DNA of 64,000 nt from Syngnathus acus (taxonomy: Eukaryota > Chordata > Actinopteri > Syngnathiformes > Syngnathidae). The stretch is taken from contig NC_051090.1 of the NCBI RefSeq assembly GCF_901709675.1, positions 4,084,342 to 4,148,341 of the forward strand, read 5' to 3'. This document shows positions 11,514-25,100 of this stretch, piece after piece (position 1 is the stretch's first letter; every line of letters begins with the position of its first letter). The position numbers and the translations under genes were made by a program. Under the pieces are notes generated by a model that saw nothing but the letters and a program-made list of their open reading frames with translations, was not told the DNA's origin and did no database searches.

Positions 11514-14500
11514 CTATAAGGGTGTGTCCATCATGCTGCCCTTTGCCGCGGGGGACACCACACCACAGTTCCTCTCCTGCCACCTGAGCCACTGCATGTG
11601 CACCTCTTTTTGCACCTGTAAAACACACAAAAATGCTTATGCTTGTTTTTGTCAGCCATTTTAGTTTTAGTCTACAAAATCATTATTATTAATTTCAGTC
11701 ACACTTCAGTCATTCATTTAAAAATACACCCTTGTGTCTTTTTCATGGTAAATCCATGAAATGATCAAAATTCTACACCATGCTCACCCTACTTTAGATG
11801 GTAGAGGCAAAAAAAAAAATAAGTAAATGAATGTGATTTGATTAGCGTGTGGTGTGCACTCACCTCTTGATTGAGGAAGCAGTAGAGGATTGCGACAAGG
11901 AGCCCCTGAAAAACAAGCACGTTTTCATTTATAAAACCTGAACGAGGACAAATAGACAATCAACTCTGAAAGTGCATGTAAACAAAAAAACAAAACAACA
12001 ATTTTCTTAATGTGCTCTTAATATCATCACATGTTCGACAGTCACATTTGAAAAATCAGTGCTGATTGGCAGCTCTAAATATGGATGATAACGTTAATGT
12101 CCGTAACAGCGAGTGTACAAATGTAATTAACAAAATAAAGTATATCTTTCAGATTAGATTGAAACGAGCCATGAAAATGTATTTGACAATTTACCCAGCA
12201 GAGAACACCTATTGGATCTGATGATGCGCATTAGCCTCGAGTTGCACTTCCTCACCTAATTGCCAGACAGGAAGGTGCAAAGAACTTAATTATCTTACGA
12301 GTCGCAATCGAGCATCCTATGCTTCCGAAAAAAAAAAAAAAAAAACACTCCGCATTTAGCTTCGAGACCAGTCTCTGGCCTCAGTAACTCATAAAGTCAT
12401 ACATTATTCATTTTTCATCCTCCGGGGTGATTAATCCTATGAAAGAGTAAGTGATTGAATTTGAATCTGCTAATGAAAGTTGCACTTCGAATGCATTCAC
12501 TAACCAGATCAGGATGGTTTATTTCCTGTAATTTTTTTTTCTAAACCAAAAACCTTCAGTGCCACCAAATGCAATTTTCCATCTTATCCACAACCCTCAT
12601 ACCTACTTAGAGCTTTTAAAAGCAGGATACTGCGGAAGGGATCCAACTACCTGGAAGGATCCGATGCAGAGCTCAACCCAGAGGCGCAGGTTTATGTTAA
12701 AGTAGTCAGGCAGGAAATTGAAAAAGATGTAGTGGGTGCCAAACAAGGGGATGAGCAGCAGGGTGGACTTGGTCAGGCGTCTGGTGGCACAAACAAATGC
12801 AATATAGAAAAATAGCAAAATAAGAATGACATATTGTGTATTTATAAGAACCACATTGCAATTCCGCTAGCTTAATGCCAACACAAAAAAAATACAAAAC
12901 GAGCTAATGTGCAGCATCAACACGTGGACAGACAAAATACTATGAAATATAAAACTATAAAATTCTGGATTGAATTGTGCATGTTTCATAAATGAGATAT
13001 CACACCACTTACACTAAACATGATCTTGCCATGACGACCATAAACTTGCAATTTTTTTTTTTTACTGTTATTTGGTACAATGTGTACAAGACCGACCTTG
13101 GACAATGAGTCCCACATGTTGGTTCACTTAGTGAAAAAGATGACTGTTGTTAGCTGATGACGTGTAGCATCTTGCGCTGGTAAATATCCATTACAGGAAC
13201 ACTCTCTGCCAAAGATTTCTGTCTATGTTTATGACGGTAATAGAACAAGAGTGCTGAGAAAAAAGTAGTAGTGTTTTGTCAATTTAGCCGCCTCCAGGCA
13301 ACTCATCTCGGCATCGGTGGATGGTTTTTTTTTCCTCTCTCTCACTCTTCCATCACGTACACAGTGTGCCCAAACACATTCCTCTGATCTGCCAGCTCAT
13401 TTCAATGGGTTTCCTCGTAAGCCTCTCATGAAGCAGAGAGCGAGGCAGAGCAGTGGCTAAATGAATTCATCACGGGCCCGAGCTGCGATGCATCAACCAT
13501 TTTGCACACGATTTGAATGGTTTCATCTGAAATGAAAATGTTGACAGGTATGTTTTATGAATGGCTAGATTGAAGAGGTGCCAAATTGTGATGCACCGAT
13601 GCAGCTTGACGGTTCAAAATAAATTCTTCCCTTGGAAGCAACATGCATTGCACAATAGTAGTGTTGCATCCCCCCCCCACCCATTGAAATGAATCAAAAT
13701 GCTATTCATGTGTTCCAGGCGTTGTGCTACTTCTTGGTTGTGTTTTGCTATTGGGGAAACCAACACTGTGGCGGAGCTAGAATGGGGTGTGCGGGGGCAG
13801 TGCCCCCTCACTGAAAGATGCTTGGACACCCTACGTGGATGGCAAGATAATTGCCTTTTGGGCAGTTTCTGTTTTTTACAGAAATTGTTTGCAATATTTT
13901 TGTAAGTCCAGAGTAGGGAATAAAATAGGAAACTTTATTATTATTATTTATCCTATTTATTATGAAATATTTATTATCAAGAAATTTTGGGGTTTGTAAA
14001 AAATTTTTTTAGCTTGCTTTGAGGACCCCCTTAAATATCCTTGCCCTCCAATAAAAAAAAATCCTAGCTTCACTCTGCAATAGTTATGCCACATTGCAGC
14101 TCCATCTATAGTGATCACTCAAGCAGAACGTCAAGGAATAATAACAGCGGCAAAAGAATCACCTGTACTGTGATGAGTTATTGAACTGGATTAGTCGCGG
14201 ACTCAGCTTCTGGATCAGAATTCTAACGATGTTGACAAAGAGAATGAAGTTGACCTGAAAGAAGAAGGAGAATGAGTGGAGAGAGAGGGAGGTGATGAAG
14301 GTTGGCTGCCTATTATTGCACACGGCGGCAACAATACGTGCAGCAGAGCGTATAACGGGATGGGATGGACGCATCTGGCACGTCGTTCTGGCACGCACAA
14401 ATGGTGCATCATTGAAATTTACGTGCGATGCTTTATCAGCGGAGGAAGGCGTAAACAAAAAACGTAATCAACTCATCTGCATGACAATCGGGGCGGAATG

Positions 14501-17500
14501 AGCAGGTGCCAATGAACAATGAGCAGCATTTACCACAATGGACACCACAATGGGGCCCTTGATGATCCACCAATAGTGCGAGTCTTCATTGAGGTCCCAG
14601 CATCTGTACGGAAGGACAGGTGAGAGACATTTAGAGATGTAACCTTAAGACCAGGGGTGTCAAAATCGTTTTTGTCACTTCAGTTCTTTAGCACACCCAA
14701 ATCTAATTTTCAATCCAATCTGTGGAGAGAAAATATTTCACCCGCATTTTTTTTTTTTTTCTAAGCGTGTAGCGCAGTAAATTTCAGATGATGACGCATT
14801 TATTTGAAAGGTCAATCGATTTCTTCATGATTAGATTGTAAGAAATACGTTTGACGATACAAACTCTGTGTCTTCAAAATACACCCTGGACCCGATCCAC
14901 AGCACGATGAAGAACACGGGAACCCCTGTGAAGTTAGAAAAATAAATGAATAAATAAATAAAACAGTTTGAAACACATCAAATTAGATTTCTTTTCTTTT
15001 TTTTTACTTCCTAATAATGCTATTGATCCCTTGTGTCGGGAAGAAGATAACAATCAATGAAATGATGTCAATGTCTCTTGCCTCTTCAATGTTCACTGTA
15101 CTGAGAGAAGAAAGCTCGCTTTTGTCCCAATGAAACAGCTCATTTTAAGATCAATACGAGATTTTCATCATCTTTGATGCCCTTTAAATTCACCTTCATG
15201 TCTTATCTTGGGTTAGTTAATCCTGGGAAATGCTCCCTTTTCCTCCCGTCTGGCTGCCATCGAAAGTAATCTCCTCCCCTGATCACGTTGCGGGAAAATG
15301 AAATCTCAACATTTCTATGCAATTTATCTCCGCGGGGCCTCACTCAAGGTAATCTTCTTCCTAAACTGGACACTGCCTGTCTTAAAGGCGCCGTCCATTT
15401 TTTTTCTTCTTCACAATTTAAAATAGTTTCCAAAATAGTTTTTTAGCATAATATACATATTGCACGTGCAGATAAACTAAATTTGAGCGTCTCACCCCAT
15501 CCCAGCAGGCTGAATCCCCACAGGCACCGTCGTCTGTGGTAAAACGAGGAGAGCAGTAGGGAAGTGAGGTAGAGCGCCTCCACCAGGAGCCAGAAGAAAT
15601 TGGCCATGACGCAATAGTGACAAAAGACCACAGCGGCCTTACAGGCGAACTGGGAAGACGACAAAAAGGCGTGAGGCTTTAGTTAATACCACGAGCGGCG
15701 TTAATGAGCCAGAGAACGTTTCTCTTACGGTGGAGAGGGTGCAGTGGTTGGTGTCGTCGCTGGAGAACAGAGTGGCGTCCTTGACGAACACCGCCGCGGC
15801 TTTCAGGATGAAGGTGAGGAAGAGTTGGATGTGGATGAAGTTTCTAGCGCAACGGAGCCTCCTGATGAAAAGACATTTTTATTTGTATCGGGTGTATGAG
15901 GAGAAACATGTCTGCCTACCTAAAGAAGAGCAGGATGACCACGGCGGCAGTCAACACCAGCAGCGAGATACTGTAGCCGATGGTGTAGATCAATTTCACG
16001 GTGGCAAAGTAGCTCTGCTCCGTCTGGCGGAAAGAAGATTACACAACATGGCTGCGGCAGGACTCCGAAAAGCCTTTTGTCACATTTTAAATGGTGTCGA
16101 GAGGCAATGTGATAAATTGACTCAAATGAAAAAGCTGCTTTATTCGTGTAATCACTCAGGCGGGTTTTTATCGCCGTCGTGAAACGCAATGTGTGGCACT
16201 TAAAAGTAGTACGCTGATAATTATCTCACACTTATTTTCTTCTTAATGGTGATACAACGTTCTCTTTTTGAGAAACAAGATAATCGCCGCTATTATCGGA
16301 CAGATGACAAGCCATCCACTTAAATATTTGCAGAGTAGCTCATTAATGTCTTTGATGCTCTTTAGATCTGAGATTTGCACGACTCGGAATAAAAATGCCA
16401 CAGTATGTATATTCCATGAATGGAAACAGCTGGATAGTTTTTTGTGTGAGATTGACGATCGCTCTCACCTCTGGTATGTCATCGTCCACCCTGCAGGCGA
16501 CGTGGTACGGCGGGAACGGTTTGGACCAACCTCCATCGGTGCAATTTCGGCTCACTTGTCCTTATGTAAAGGAGAAGATTAATTCGATTAGTTCTCACTC
16601 AAGGATATGCATAATCGCCCAAAAAAAGAAAAAAAGCGGCTTCATGGCGAGTCTACTGATTAATTGCTTTGATCCTGATGAAATTGGAACGTGTCATTAA
16701 ATACAGCAAACATAATTTGCGGGCGTGGAATGGCGTCACAGAATGGGTCTTACTCCCCAAATCGTAAAGATGTCAGAAAAAAAAAAATGTTTCGCTCTTG
16801 GGGCCATTTCAATCATTGATAGTAAAATTATGCCCAGCGACGGACGAGCGACCCTCCAGAGTGTACCCCAAGATTGGCTTCTATTCTTTTAAAACGCAAC
16901 AGTGGCCAAGTTTTGTTTTTTGCAAAACAGATATTTGTTTTATATCGGAATACATTTTGAATATTCCTTCCGCATTCAAGCTGAGTACATTAACTGTAAA
17001 TTTTTCTAAACATCAGCCGCCATTTTGGTGAAAAATCTATACCTGGTGGATTTAAATGCTCTCCATTTCGGCAAATTGGATAAATACATCGAATATTTTG
17101 CCGTTATTTATGCTAATGACTGAGCCCGGGCTTCGTGATGACAGCACTAATAAGCAAATGGGATGCAAATTGGTGTCATGAACATAATTAGCGGCATCCC
17201 CGCTGAGCATCAATCAACGATCAAAAGATATAAACGTTCTACTTTGGTCGCCTTCGCATTGTTCAGTCATCGAGAGTTGTTTTTTTGATGCCACGGACTT
17301 TTCTCAAAGCTCGCGCACGCTCCCATTGCGGGTAATTAGCGGAGACCCCGCCAGCATCCGATCCACAGGAGTCACTGCCTCTTTATAAAGAACAGGCCAC
17401 ATGAATAAATGAATCGACAAACATTCCGAACAACAAGTGTTGTTGTTCTAGAGGCACTCGCACCACTACAGTATCGAAAATGATATTGCGACGCAAAAGT

Positions 17501-20500
17501 CACCTGTGCCGTTTCGGAAGAGGGAAAACACAGCAGGACAAGCGCTGTAAACAGTTTCCCCGACTCCAGCGTGAGGCCAACACACCACTGCGTCCCAGAA
17601 TGCTCGACAACCTGGGGAGGTAGGGAGAAAAAATCAATAGCATGAAATTGGAAAAATGTCTAAAATTGCCCACAAAATCATTTATGTTTCCATTTTTAAA
17701 GCTATTATTTTGTGGAACTTTTAAACTGGCCATTAAAGGGGACATACGATGCAAAAGTGACTTTTAAATTGCTTGTATACAAATAGTGCACTCATTAAAG
17801 GTGAAATCAGCCAAAGTATTTTTCGCTGATTTCATAAATGGCTCCTTAATCAACCTGATCAGACAACAAAAACATTAATTTGCTCGATTATCGTTATGTT
17901 CGTACGCCACCTGAAGGCAACGTACTATCTTTAATTGGCTTGTTGACACCTGAGTCTCACACTGCTGCTAATTCCATTGTGGATAATTCTGAGAAGCAAT
18001 TAGGAGTAGACACTTGCGCAAACATTTCACATATCAGCCAGGGGGTTGGGATGTTGTTTGCAAACGCACCGTGAGCACTCGTGTTTCCCTGCTCGGCGAT
18101 GGAGCGCAGGCATCGGCGCTCGTCTTTCTCCAGCTGGAAGATGAACTCGCACTCGGGGTGGAGGCTTGTTAGCGCCTGTAGACGTCACAAACAGAATCAA
18201 CGGATTTTTAAACGAAGTAAGTTTTGTTTTGAAAAGAGAAGACTTGACTGGTCTTACTTGCAGCTTAACAGTTGAGACTTATTTATAACATGCACGTATG
18301 TGACCTATTCCCATTTGCTTGATTTATCAAAGGTGTTTGTTCCTGAAGAGGGCCAAGATTGTCCCTCATCAGCATCCAGCAAGTTTGCACTCCATCATAG
18401 TCAGAGCCACCGGAGATGATGTCTGGCACCGTTCCCACCACCGCGGCGCCAAATAACCACTCACCATCGTTTTTTATTTGTCTCACAGTATAACAAATAA
18501 GGCGTTGCGAAGATGGATGAATAAGATATTTACTATTTGTATTGATATTTCCTAGTGGATAGATTCAATTAAAAGAAGTAATCTAATTAATGAAAGGTTC
18601 TGTATTGAATGAATCGTAATTCATGAAGTATAAAGTGTCATTCGTAATGTATCAAATAGTTCAAACATGTTTGTGTTTAACAACAATAAAGCAATTAGTT
18701 AGACCATACATCCAAGTTGATTTGCTCTCCTCAATTATTCAGTTATGGGCTAAGCAAATGTGACGGACGTGATTGCTCGGGATGACTGGTGAGATTGTTT
18801 TTCCAGAAAACATGAAAAACAGAACTAAATATTGTCCCTTAACGCTTTGTCAAGTATCTCCAAATGACTTTTTGTCCAAAGTACAACTAAATTCTTAAGA
18901 GAATAGCCTTTTGATTGCCTCCTCTCTTAAATATCTGAAGTGTTTTGTGTTGGTCTTTTGCCCAAAGTCAGCTGGGATAAAAATGAATCCGGGTGGATGT
19001 TTGTAAAGAAGCTCCCTTTGGCTTTAGAAGAACATACGACTTGACTCCGCATTCAGCTCGAGATAAACAAAAACAACGCAATGTCTTTGAATTAGTAGTG
19101 TGGCGTGTTTTTAAAGCCCAAGGGCATGTGAAATCTTGAGGAAGAGCTTCTTTGTTCTATCGGGAGCACAGCCTACAGGCGGGAAAGAAAAAGTAAATAA
19201 AGTAAAAAAATAGTTGGAAATTTAAAACCAGCTCCACGAATACAGATTGCGTTTGGCCTTTTGAATTCCCATTGCTGATGAAATTAAGGAAATGAAAGAA
19301 TTAAGTGTTTTTGTGACGTGCACACCTTTGCACATGCAGATATAATAATCACAAGCTTTCATTCAAACAGTCTATGAATAATCACGTATTTTTTTTTCCC
19401 CTTTTTGTTTCACGCGCCGTAGCGAACTGAAGAGAGAAACAAAAGAAAATGGACAAAGGGGAAGATTAAAGTTGCGCACACAATCTCCTCGGCGCTGGGC
19501 AGCAAAGAAAATTAACGAGCGAGCCGCGTGCGGCAACACTTCCGTTTCCATCTGCGAGGGGGAAACAACGGATCCGGAAACCGAACTGCTGCGCTAACGA
19601 TTTAATGAGAGGCGTTAACTTGAGTTATGATGCATAATGATGGTTTCCTTCAAAGTCCGCGAAGGGATGAAAGGAAAAATATAGTGTCTTTTTTCAGCAG
19701 GTGGACAAATATACTACAAACGTGATATGAATCAGAATGCGTTGACTTCCCCTTTCGCATCCTCTGCTTTTAAATTCTTAGACTACATAATAATTTCCCC
19801 TTTTGTCTTTTTCTCAACAAAAACAGTGTTGTTTTTGTGTGTGGAACGCATTAATGGCATTTCCATTCACTTCAGGAGCAGCAGTTGATTTGAGAAGTGA
19901 ACCCGTGTAGTCTACCTATCAATCAAAATAAATGAGCAGAATGACTTTTGTTTGTTTGAGTCTGAGTGTACTTGTGTGTGTGTTTTGATGATTATGATTC
20001 GCAACACCTCTGTGCGCTGAATGGTAATAGATTGAAGTGGAGCACGGTGATGAGCGGCGTTCCCGCTCCGGCGACGTTGATCACCGCACTGATCGATTGT
20101 CCGCGTCTATGCATTCTATTTGGTTATGAAAACACACGGAAGTGGAAGCAGAGCGGTGGGGGCTGACTAATAACAGCTGCGGATTTAAAGATGGGAGCGC
20201 CGGAGAGTAGAGTTGGAGTATGCGTCTTGTTTCTGGCGCTGCACTCCATTTGCTCCAAATAAATTGAGGATTCTAGAAACTAAATGGCAAATCAAAGTAA
20301 TTAAGGTCTGCGTTGTTTAGTGCTCGCAGTTTGTAGTAAGGTATCTTCTCAGTCGAAATGACAGGAGGCCAATTGAAAAGTATCAATACACAATAATAAT
20401 AGATGATATGGAAAAGCATTTGAATGTTCTGAACTCCTATTTTCTTTTCAGTGCTGTCTTAACCAGTCTAGTCTAGTGGCGAAGTAAAAATGAACAACTG

Positions 20501-21039
20501 CGATCATGTGGTTGCATAAGTGTGCACACCCTCATAACTGCCGATGTGGCTGTGCTCAGAATGAACCAATTAGACTCAAACTCATGTTAAAAGGGAGTCA
20601 GTGACAACCGTTCAAAAAGTGCTATAAAAAATAAAGTCTTTTCTGACATTTTTCATCCTTACGAACACGTATTAATTCAACCTATTGATTGAATATTCCT
20701 GACACCGTAGCGCATAATATTAACCTGCATTCTTTTTAATAGGGATTTTTTTTTCTTCTTCTAAATGTCCTGTCAGACAGTATTTAACTTTCATTTACTT
20801 TAAAAGCACCTGAGCTCTGTCGGGTACGTTCTGATTCTAATTGAAGCTCATTCCACAAGTCAATAAGAAGAGAAATTACACGGGTATAGAAATTAACAAA
20901 ATTTGGGTCACCGGTTCAGCAAATCTAAATTTCCCCCTCTTCCATCTCAACACATTAAAGATAAATAAGTTTAGAATGTACTCACTGCAGGAGTCAAGCA
21001 CAGTGTGAGGAAAGCCCCTCTGGAGTATATCTGCTGCAT
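11514..21039 (-). CDS. ghrhr: Growth-hormone-releasing-hormone receptor type class B GPCR
   Basis: Class B1 peptide-hormone receptor, Gs-coupled in the family. Thirteen exons give 415 residues: 20986-21039, 18070-18175, 17504-17611, 16469-16560, 15920-16023, 15729-15861, 15496-15649, 14865-14925, 14534-14603, 14163-14254, 12651-12780, 11864-11905, 11514-11615. The internal sizes 133, 154, 61, 70, 92, 130 and 42 are the conserved class B pattern. It has a short signal peptide, a Cys-rich extracellular hormone-binding domain ([22 protein letters not shown]) and seven membrane segments. TM6 ([20 protein letters not shown]) and the following loop match GHRHR better than VIP or PACAP receptors. 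Intron 1 is 2.8 kb. It could be the second fish GHRH receptor (ghrhr2/ghrhrb) rather than the GHRHR orthologue; linkage to fyco1/xcr1 points that way but does not prove it. Confidence 0.85.
13766..14077. mobile_element. Possible decayed hAT-like nonautonomous DNA transposon
   Basis: The left end CTGTGGCGGAGCTAG and the right end CTAGCTTCACTCTG form an imperfect inverted repeat resembling hAT-type termini. The interior is short, non-coding and rich in runs of C. No intact 8-bp target duplication was found. It sits in an intron of the GHRH-receptor gene. Confidence 0.3.
18176..20985. other. Intron 1 of the GHRH-receptor gene
   Basis: A 2.8-kb intron between the signal-peptide exon and the first ectodomain exon. 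No gene or clear repeat was recognised. A moderately GC-rich patch lies at about 19490-19580. Confidence 0.6.
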
Positions 21040-21110
21040 GTTGCCGTCCACCCGGCGTGAAGCCTGTGGAGAGTGGAGCCCACGCTGGAAGCGGCTTGGG
21101 GATGCAGAGC

Positions 21111-21137
21111 CTCTCTCTTTCTCTCTCTCTCTCTCTC
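21111..21137 (-). repeat. GA dinucleotide repeat upstream of the GHRH-receptor start
   Basis: A CT tract on the plus strand (GA on the gene strand), about 72-98 nt upstream of the ATG at 21039, so in the 5' UTR or core promoter. Confidence 0.8.
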
Positions 21138-21139
21138 AT

Positions 21140-22136
21140 CCACCTTTCAATCTCAAAGACATGAGAAATGCAGACTTCCAGGGTGTGTTTTCAGAATAAA
21201 AGCATTTCTCATCAATTAGAAAACGAACACGCTCGCCAAAATCAAATGTCTGACTTGTTTACAGCAAGCACACTCTAGTAATTCTTCATGCAAGTAAAAC
21301 ACATCATGGCATGGATCGTACCATTAAAACTTTTTATATATTTAACAAGTGCAGCTCTGTCGTGAAAAATAGCATTGCATACAAATTTGCACCAATCAAA
21401 AATAGAAGCAATCAGCCCATGCTTTAACAAGAACGATATTTCAATGGAACCCAACAGTTTTTTCTCGAAATACAAAATTCAAATACGAGGAACACAAAAA
21501 AGCTATTAAAACATGTCAAAAAAGACTTACGAAATAAAACCCAACCTACACAAACAGCCAACGTTGTCCGAAAGTGAAGCCCTTTTGCAGTTAAGAGTCG
21601 ATAGGCACTTAGAAGCTACAGAGCAACGTACTGCAACAAATTGTCGCAGCTCGCCACAGTAAGATGGTGGTGCTCATTTAATGTTTTGCTTTGCTGGATA
21701 GAAAAATATGAAATGACAACTAAGTGTCATATTTATACCAAACTCCTGAGAAGTGGGCACAGTGCAAATAGTGTCCCAATGCAAAAAAAGAAAAAGAAAA
21801 ACCTTTCAATGTTTTTGACCTCTTGAGGGTGTCTGATTGCAAACATTTTAAAAATAATGTTGCGTAGCAAAACATTTTTTTTTTTTAAAAAACACGGTCT
21901 TTGTAGTCTTATTTTATAGTTCGACATTTGGCAGATTTCTCCATTGTAAAATTGACTAAATTAAAATCAATTAAACTGTACATTTAAACATTGCTCATTG
22001 CTCATGTCAGAAAATTTGGTGTGATATTTTTGTTTTCCTTTTCAGGTTAAAACAAAAACAAAATGTCATTCATGAGGTTTTTTTTTTTAGTAATCTCCCG
22101 TCGGTTGCCATGGTGATACTTAGTGTTGGCAAAGCT
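21140..22136. other. Intergenic region ghrhr-fyco1
   Basis: Holds the receptor promoter and the fyco1 3' UTR. AT-rich, with short poly-A/T runs. No other gene seen. Confidence 0.5.
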
Positions 22137-25100
22137 TCAGGGGAAGTCGCTTCCATCGTAGATGATGGGCTTTTCCATGGTCAGATGATAGAAGACTTTC
22201 TTGGAGATAAATCTGGGGGAGAATGCAAATCCCGTTAACTGTTGCATGACAGCTGGGTAAACGCTAGCGGGGAGCTCATGGTGAGAGTTGTCTTAACCAA
22301 ATCGCTCGTCCGGAAGCATCGGCCCACTCAAAAGGATGAATCACTCGCAGGTAAAGAAACACGCTCCTACCGTGAGAAGGAGTTGTCGAAGATGAGCGCG
22401 TAGGTTCCCGGCCGACGCACTTTTAGCTGTCCCTGAATGGTCTCTTTGTGAGAATTGCAGCGCGTCAGTGGAATGAGAACCTGGAAAAGAGAAGAATGGA
22501 ATCATGTTGGCTAGTGGTTTCAAAAAATAAAAAGTCATTGCCCTTCCCGGGTGCCAATCAGAAGTATCAAAGCAGTCTGATTACTGCCTGTAGGGGTGCT
22601 AATAAAAGCCCACTGAACTGAACTGCAGTGTTCAGTTCAAATTTTGGGACACCCTGAATGTGAGTAATTGATTTTCGGTCTTTATGGATGGATGGAGCCA
22701 GACTATTTTATTGATATCATTTTAAACTCGAATAAAAAAAAATCTTGAGCTGTGTCCCTAAAGTTAACCTGGCTGAATCTACCTTTGATCGCTCCAATTG
22801 ATCATCAGCATTTTCCCGGTAAACCACACTAAAGGAAATGCTTTTTGGTTCCGAGGAAAACATCCAGCCGATGCTCGGCCCCGCGTCAGCCACCGCAACG
22901 GTCACCACGCTGTAACAGCTGGATTTGATGAAGAGCTCCCGCGAGCCGTCGCCAAACTGGGAAATATCCTCGATGCTGAGCGGGACGGTCATCCTGCAGG
23001 GAGACGGCCGTTTTAATAAAAAGGGATTTCGTAAAAGCCTTGCGCAGGTCGACGGCGACGCTCACGTGAGTTCTCCGGACTTGAGAAGGTTGATTTCCAA
23101 ATCCTGTACAGTGGCAACGTTCTCCTCTGGCTCGTCAGGGGTTAATTCTCCTACGCCTCTGCAAAATTGATCACACACACAAAAAAAAGAATGGCAGAAT
23201 ACCATCCGCATGATGGAACCAGAGCTAAAGCTCAGGAGAAGAGGGAACGCTATTTCTGAAGATGACTTGGTGAGACTCTTCAGGATAATAACTTGTGCAC
23301 TTGGATTCTAGCCACAAGTCTCTCGACAATCTTCACCCAAAATCTACCGGAACCTTTTTTTTTTTTTTTCTAGGGCTTTCAGACAAATCTTAGCAGCCAT
23401 ATGCTCTGTCGTCATGGAGACGGCAAAGTTGTCATTACATGTAACCATCGGGAGCCACTGATAACCTTCACTCCAAGAGCAAATCCAGAATATTTTCGAC
23501 CCATAATGAAGCTACAAAATGAAGCAGTCTGACTTTCACATGATTACTCGGAACCGCTACAAGTCCTGTATATTAATCCGAGCATTAGGGCCTACCGTTC
23601 TCTAAGGTGAGCGTTCTAAGCCCTGAACCACACCAAACCAGGCCAACGAATTGGCTTTGGAAACACAGCGATGGAAGACTTACATATTCAGGGATCCGGA
23701 TGGCCTTTGCTCGTGCTCTGCCTCAAAGGAGCCGCCGGTGGTCTGGGAGTTCGCGTCACTGTCGTAGACGCCGTTTACCTCCTCTTCTGTGATGATATCA
23801 AAAGTGCCGTCGTCAGGCTTGTTGCTCGGGTCTGAAACTGGGACAGAACTTAAGGATGCGATTCGGTTGAATAAAAAAAAAAAATTTGAAAAACTACAGA
23901 GTATATAAGAAAGAAATGGATAGGAAATCTTCACATTCAGGAAACTGTCACGCAAATCACCGGGATGATGTCGCCTTGTACCTGTGACACTCGGAGTGGG
24001 TGTATCAGGGGCCGGCTCAGGAGTAGGATGGGCTTCGGCTCCCGGTGGAGAAGGCTGCCGATCGGACGGGCTCAACTCGGCGGCGATGAAGCGTTCCATC
24101 ACTCCGCTGTGACACTCCCGGCAGCAGCGCTCCTTCTTACCGCTGTGCTTGATCATCGCATAGTAGTTGCTGCAGTAGTAGCAGAAGATGCGGCCGCAGA
24201 GTCTACCAAAAAAAAAAATGTTAGTGGTGCGTCTCTGAAATGAGTCCTCTTGCGATGTTGAGCGCTGACCTGCAGTGATGCCTGCGCAGCCACCAGGTGA
24301 ACTGGCCTTGACAGCCGAGGCAGTGAGTGGCATCATTGTCAACCAACCACCAGCGCTCCTCCGCTCGCAGTTTTTGCTCAAACTCCAGCGCGTCCGACTT
24401 CTGCCACAGAGCATCTTTGTCCCTGAGTGGAAAGGAGAGCACACATTATATTGAATTAACAGAAATAAAGCTTAATTCATTTGTTCATTTGGTTGGGGAA
24501 AAAAAAAAAAGCTGTGAAAGGTCTTATTGGCTGGCTTGAAAGGGGGAAGTTGTCAAAAGATTGTCACCCAAAATTTTATTTCATTTGAATTTCATTTTGT
24601 GAAGTGATCGGTGTATAACAAAATCTACATTTTACAGCTTCAACTTCTTAGAGATTTAATACTACAGAAGAACTACAGCACATCACAATCACTTTCTAAT
24701 ATTGTTGCTAAAATGAAAATAAGTGTAATGAATCGAATGTGCGGCTGGAGCTGATGTAAAAATAATTATCATAGAAGAAGTAGCAGGAATTCACACAAAA
24801 AAGCCAAGGGGAAGTGATTAACAGAACCACTGACATTTAGTGTTCAACTTTGCCATATGTGAAGGCCTTGCGGGCACTGAGGCAACGTTTACCTTATAAG
24901 CTCAATGAGGCGCTCCTCCAGATTGACCTTAGTCCTGTTAAGGTCATCAATCTCGGCAGTCATCTTCAGGTGCTGATTTTGTTGGGTGTCTTGGGTCGCG
25001 GTCAGTTCCCGCTTCAACGCCTCGCATTCATTTTGCGAGGCCAAGTGTGAGCTTTCGGCACTGAGGGGGGGGGGGAGAAAGACAGAGTTGATACGTCTGC

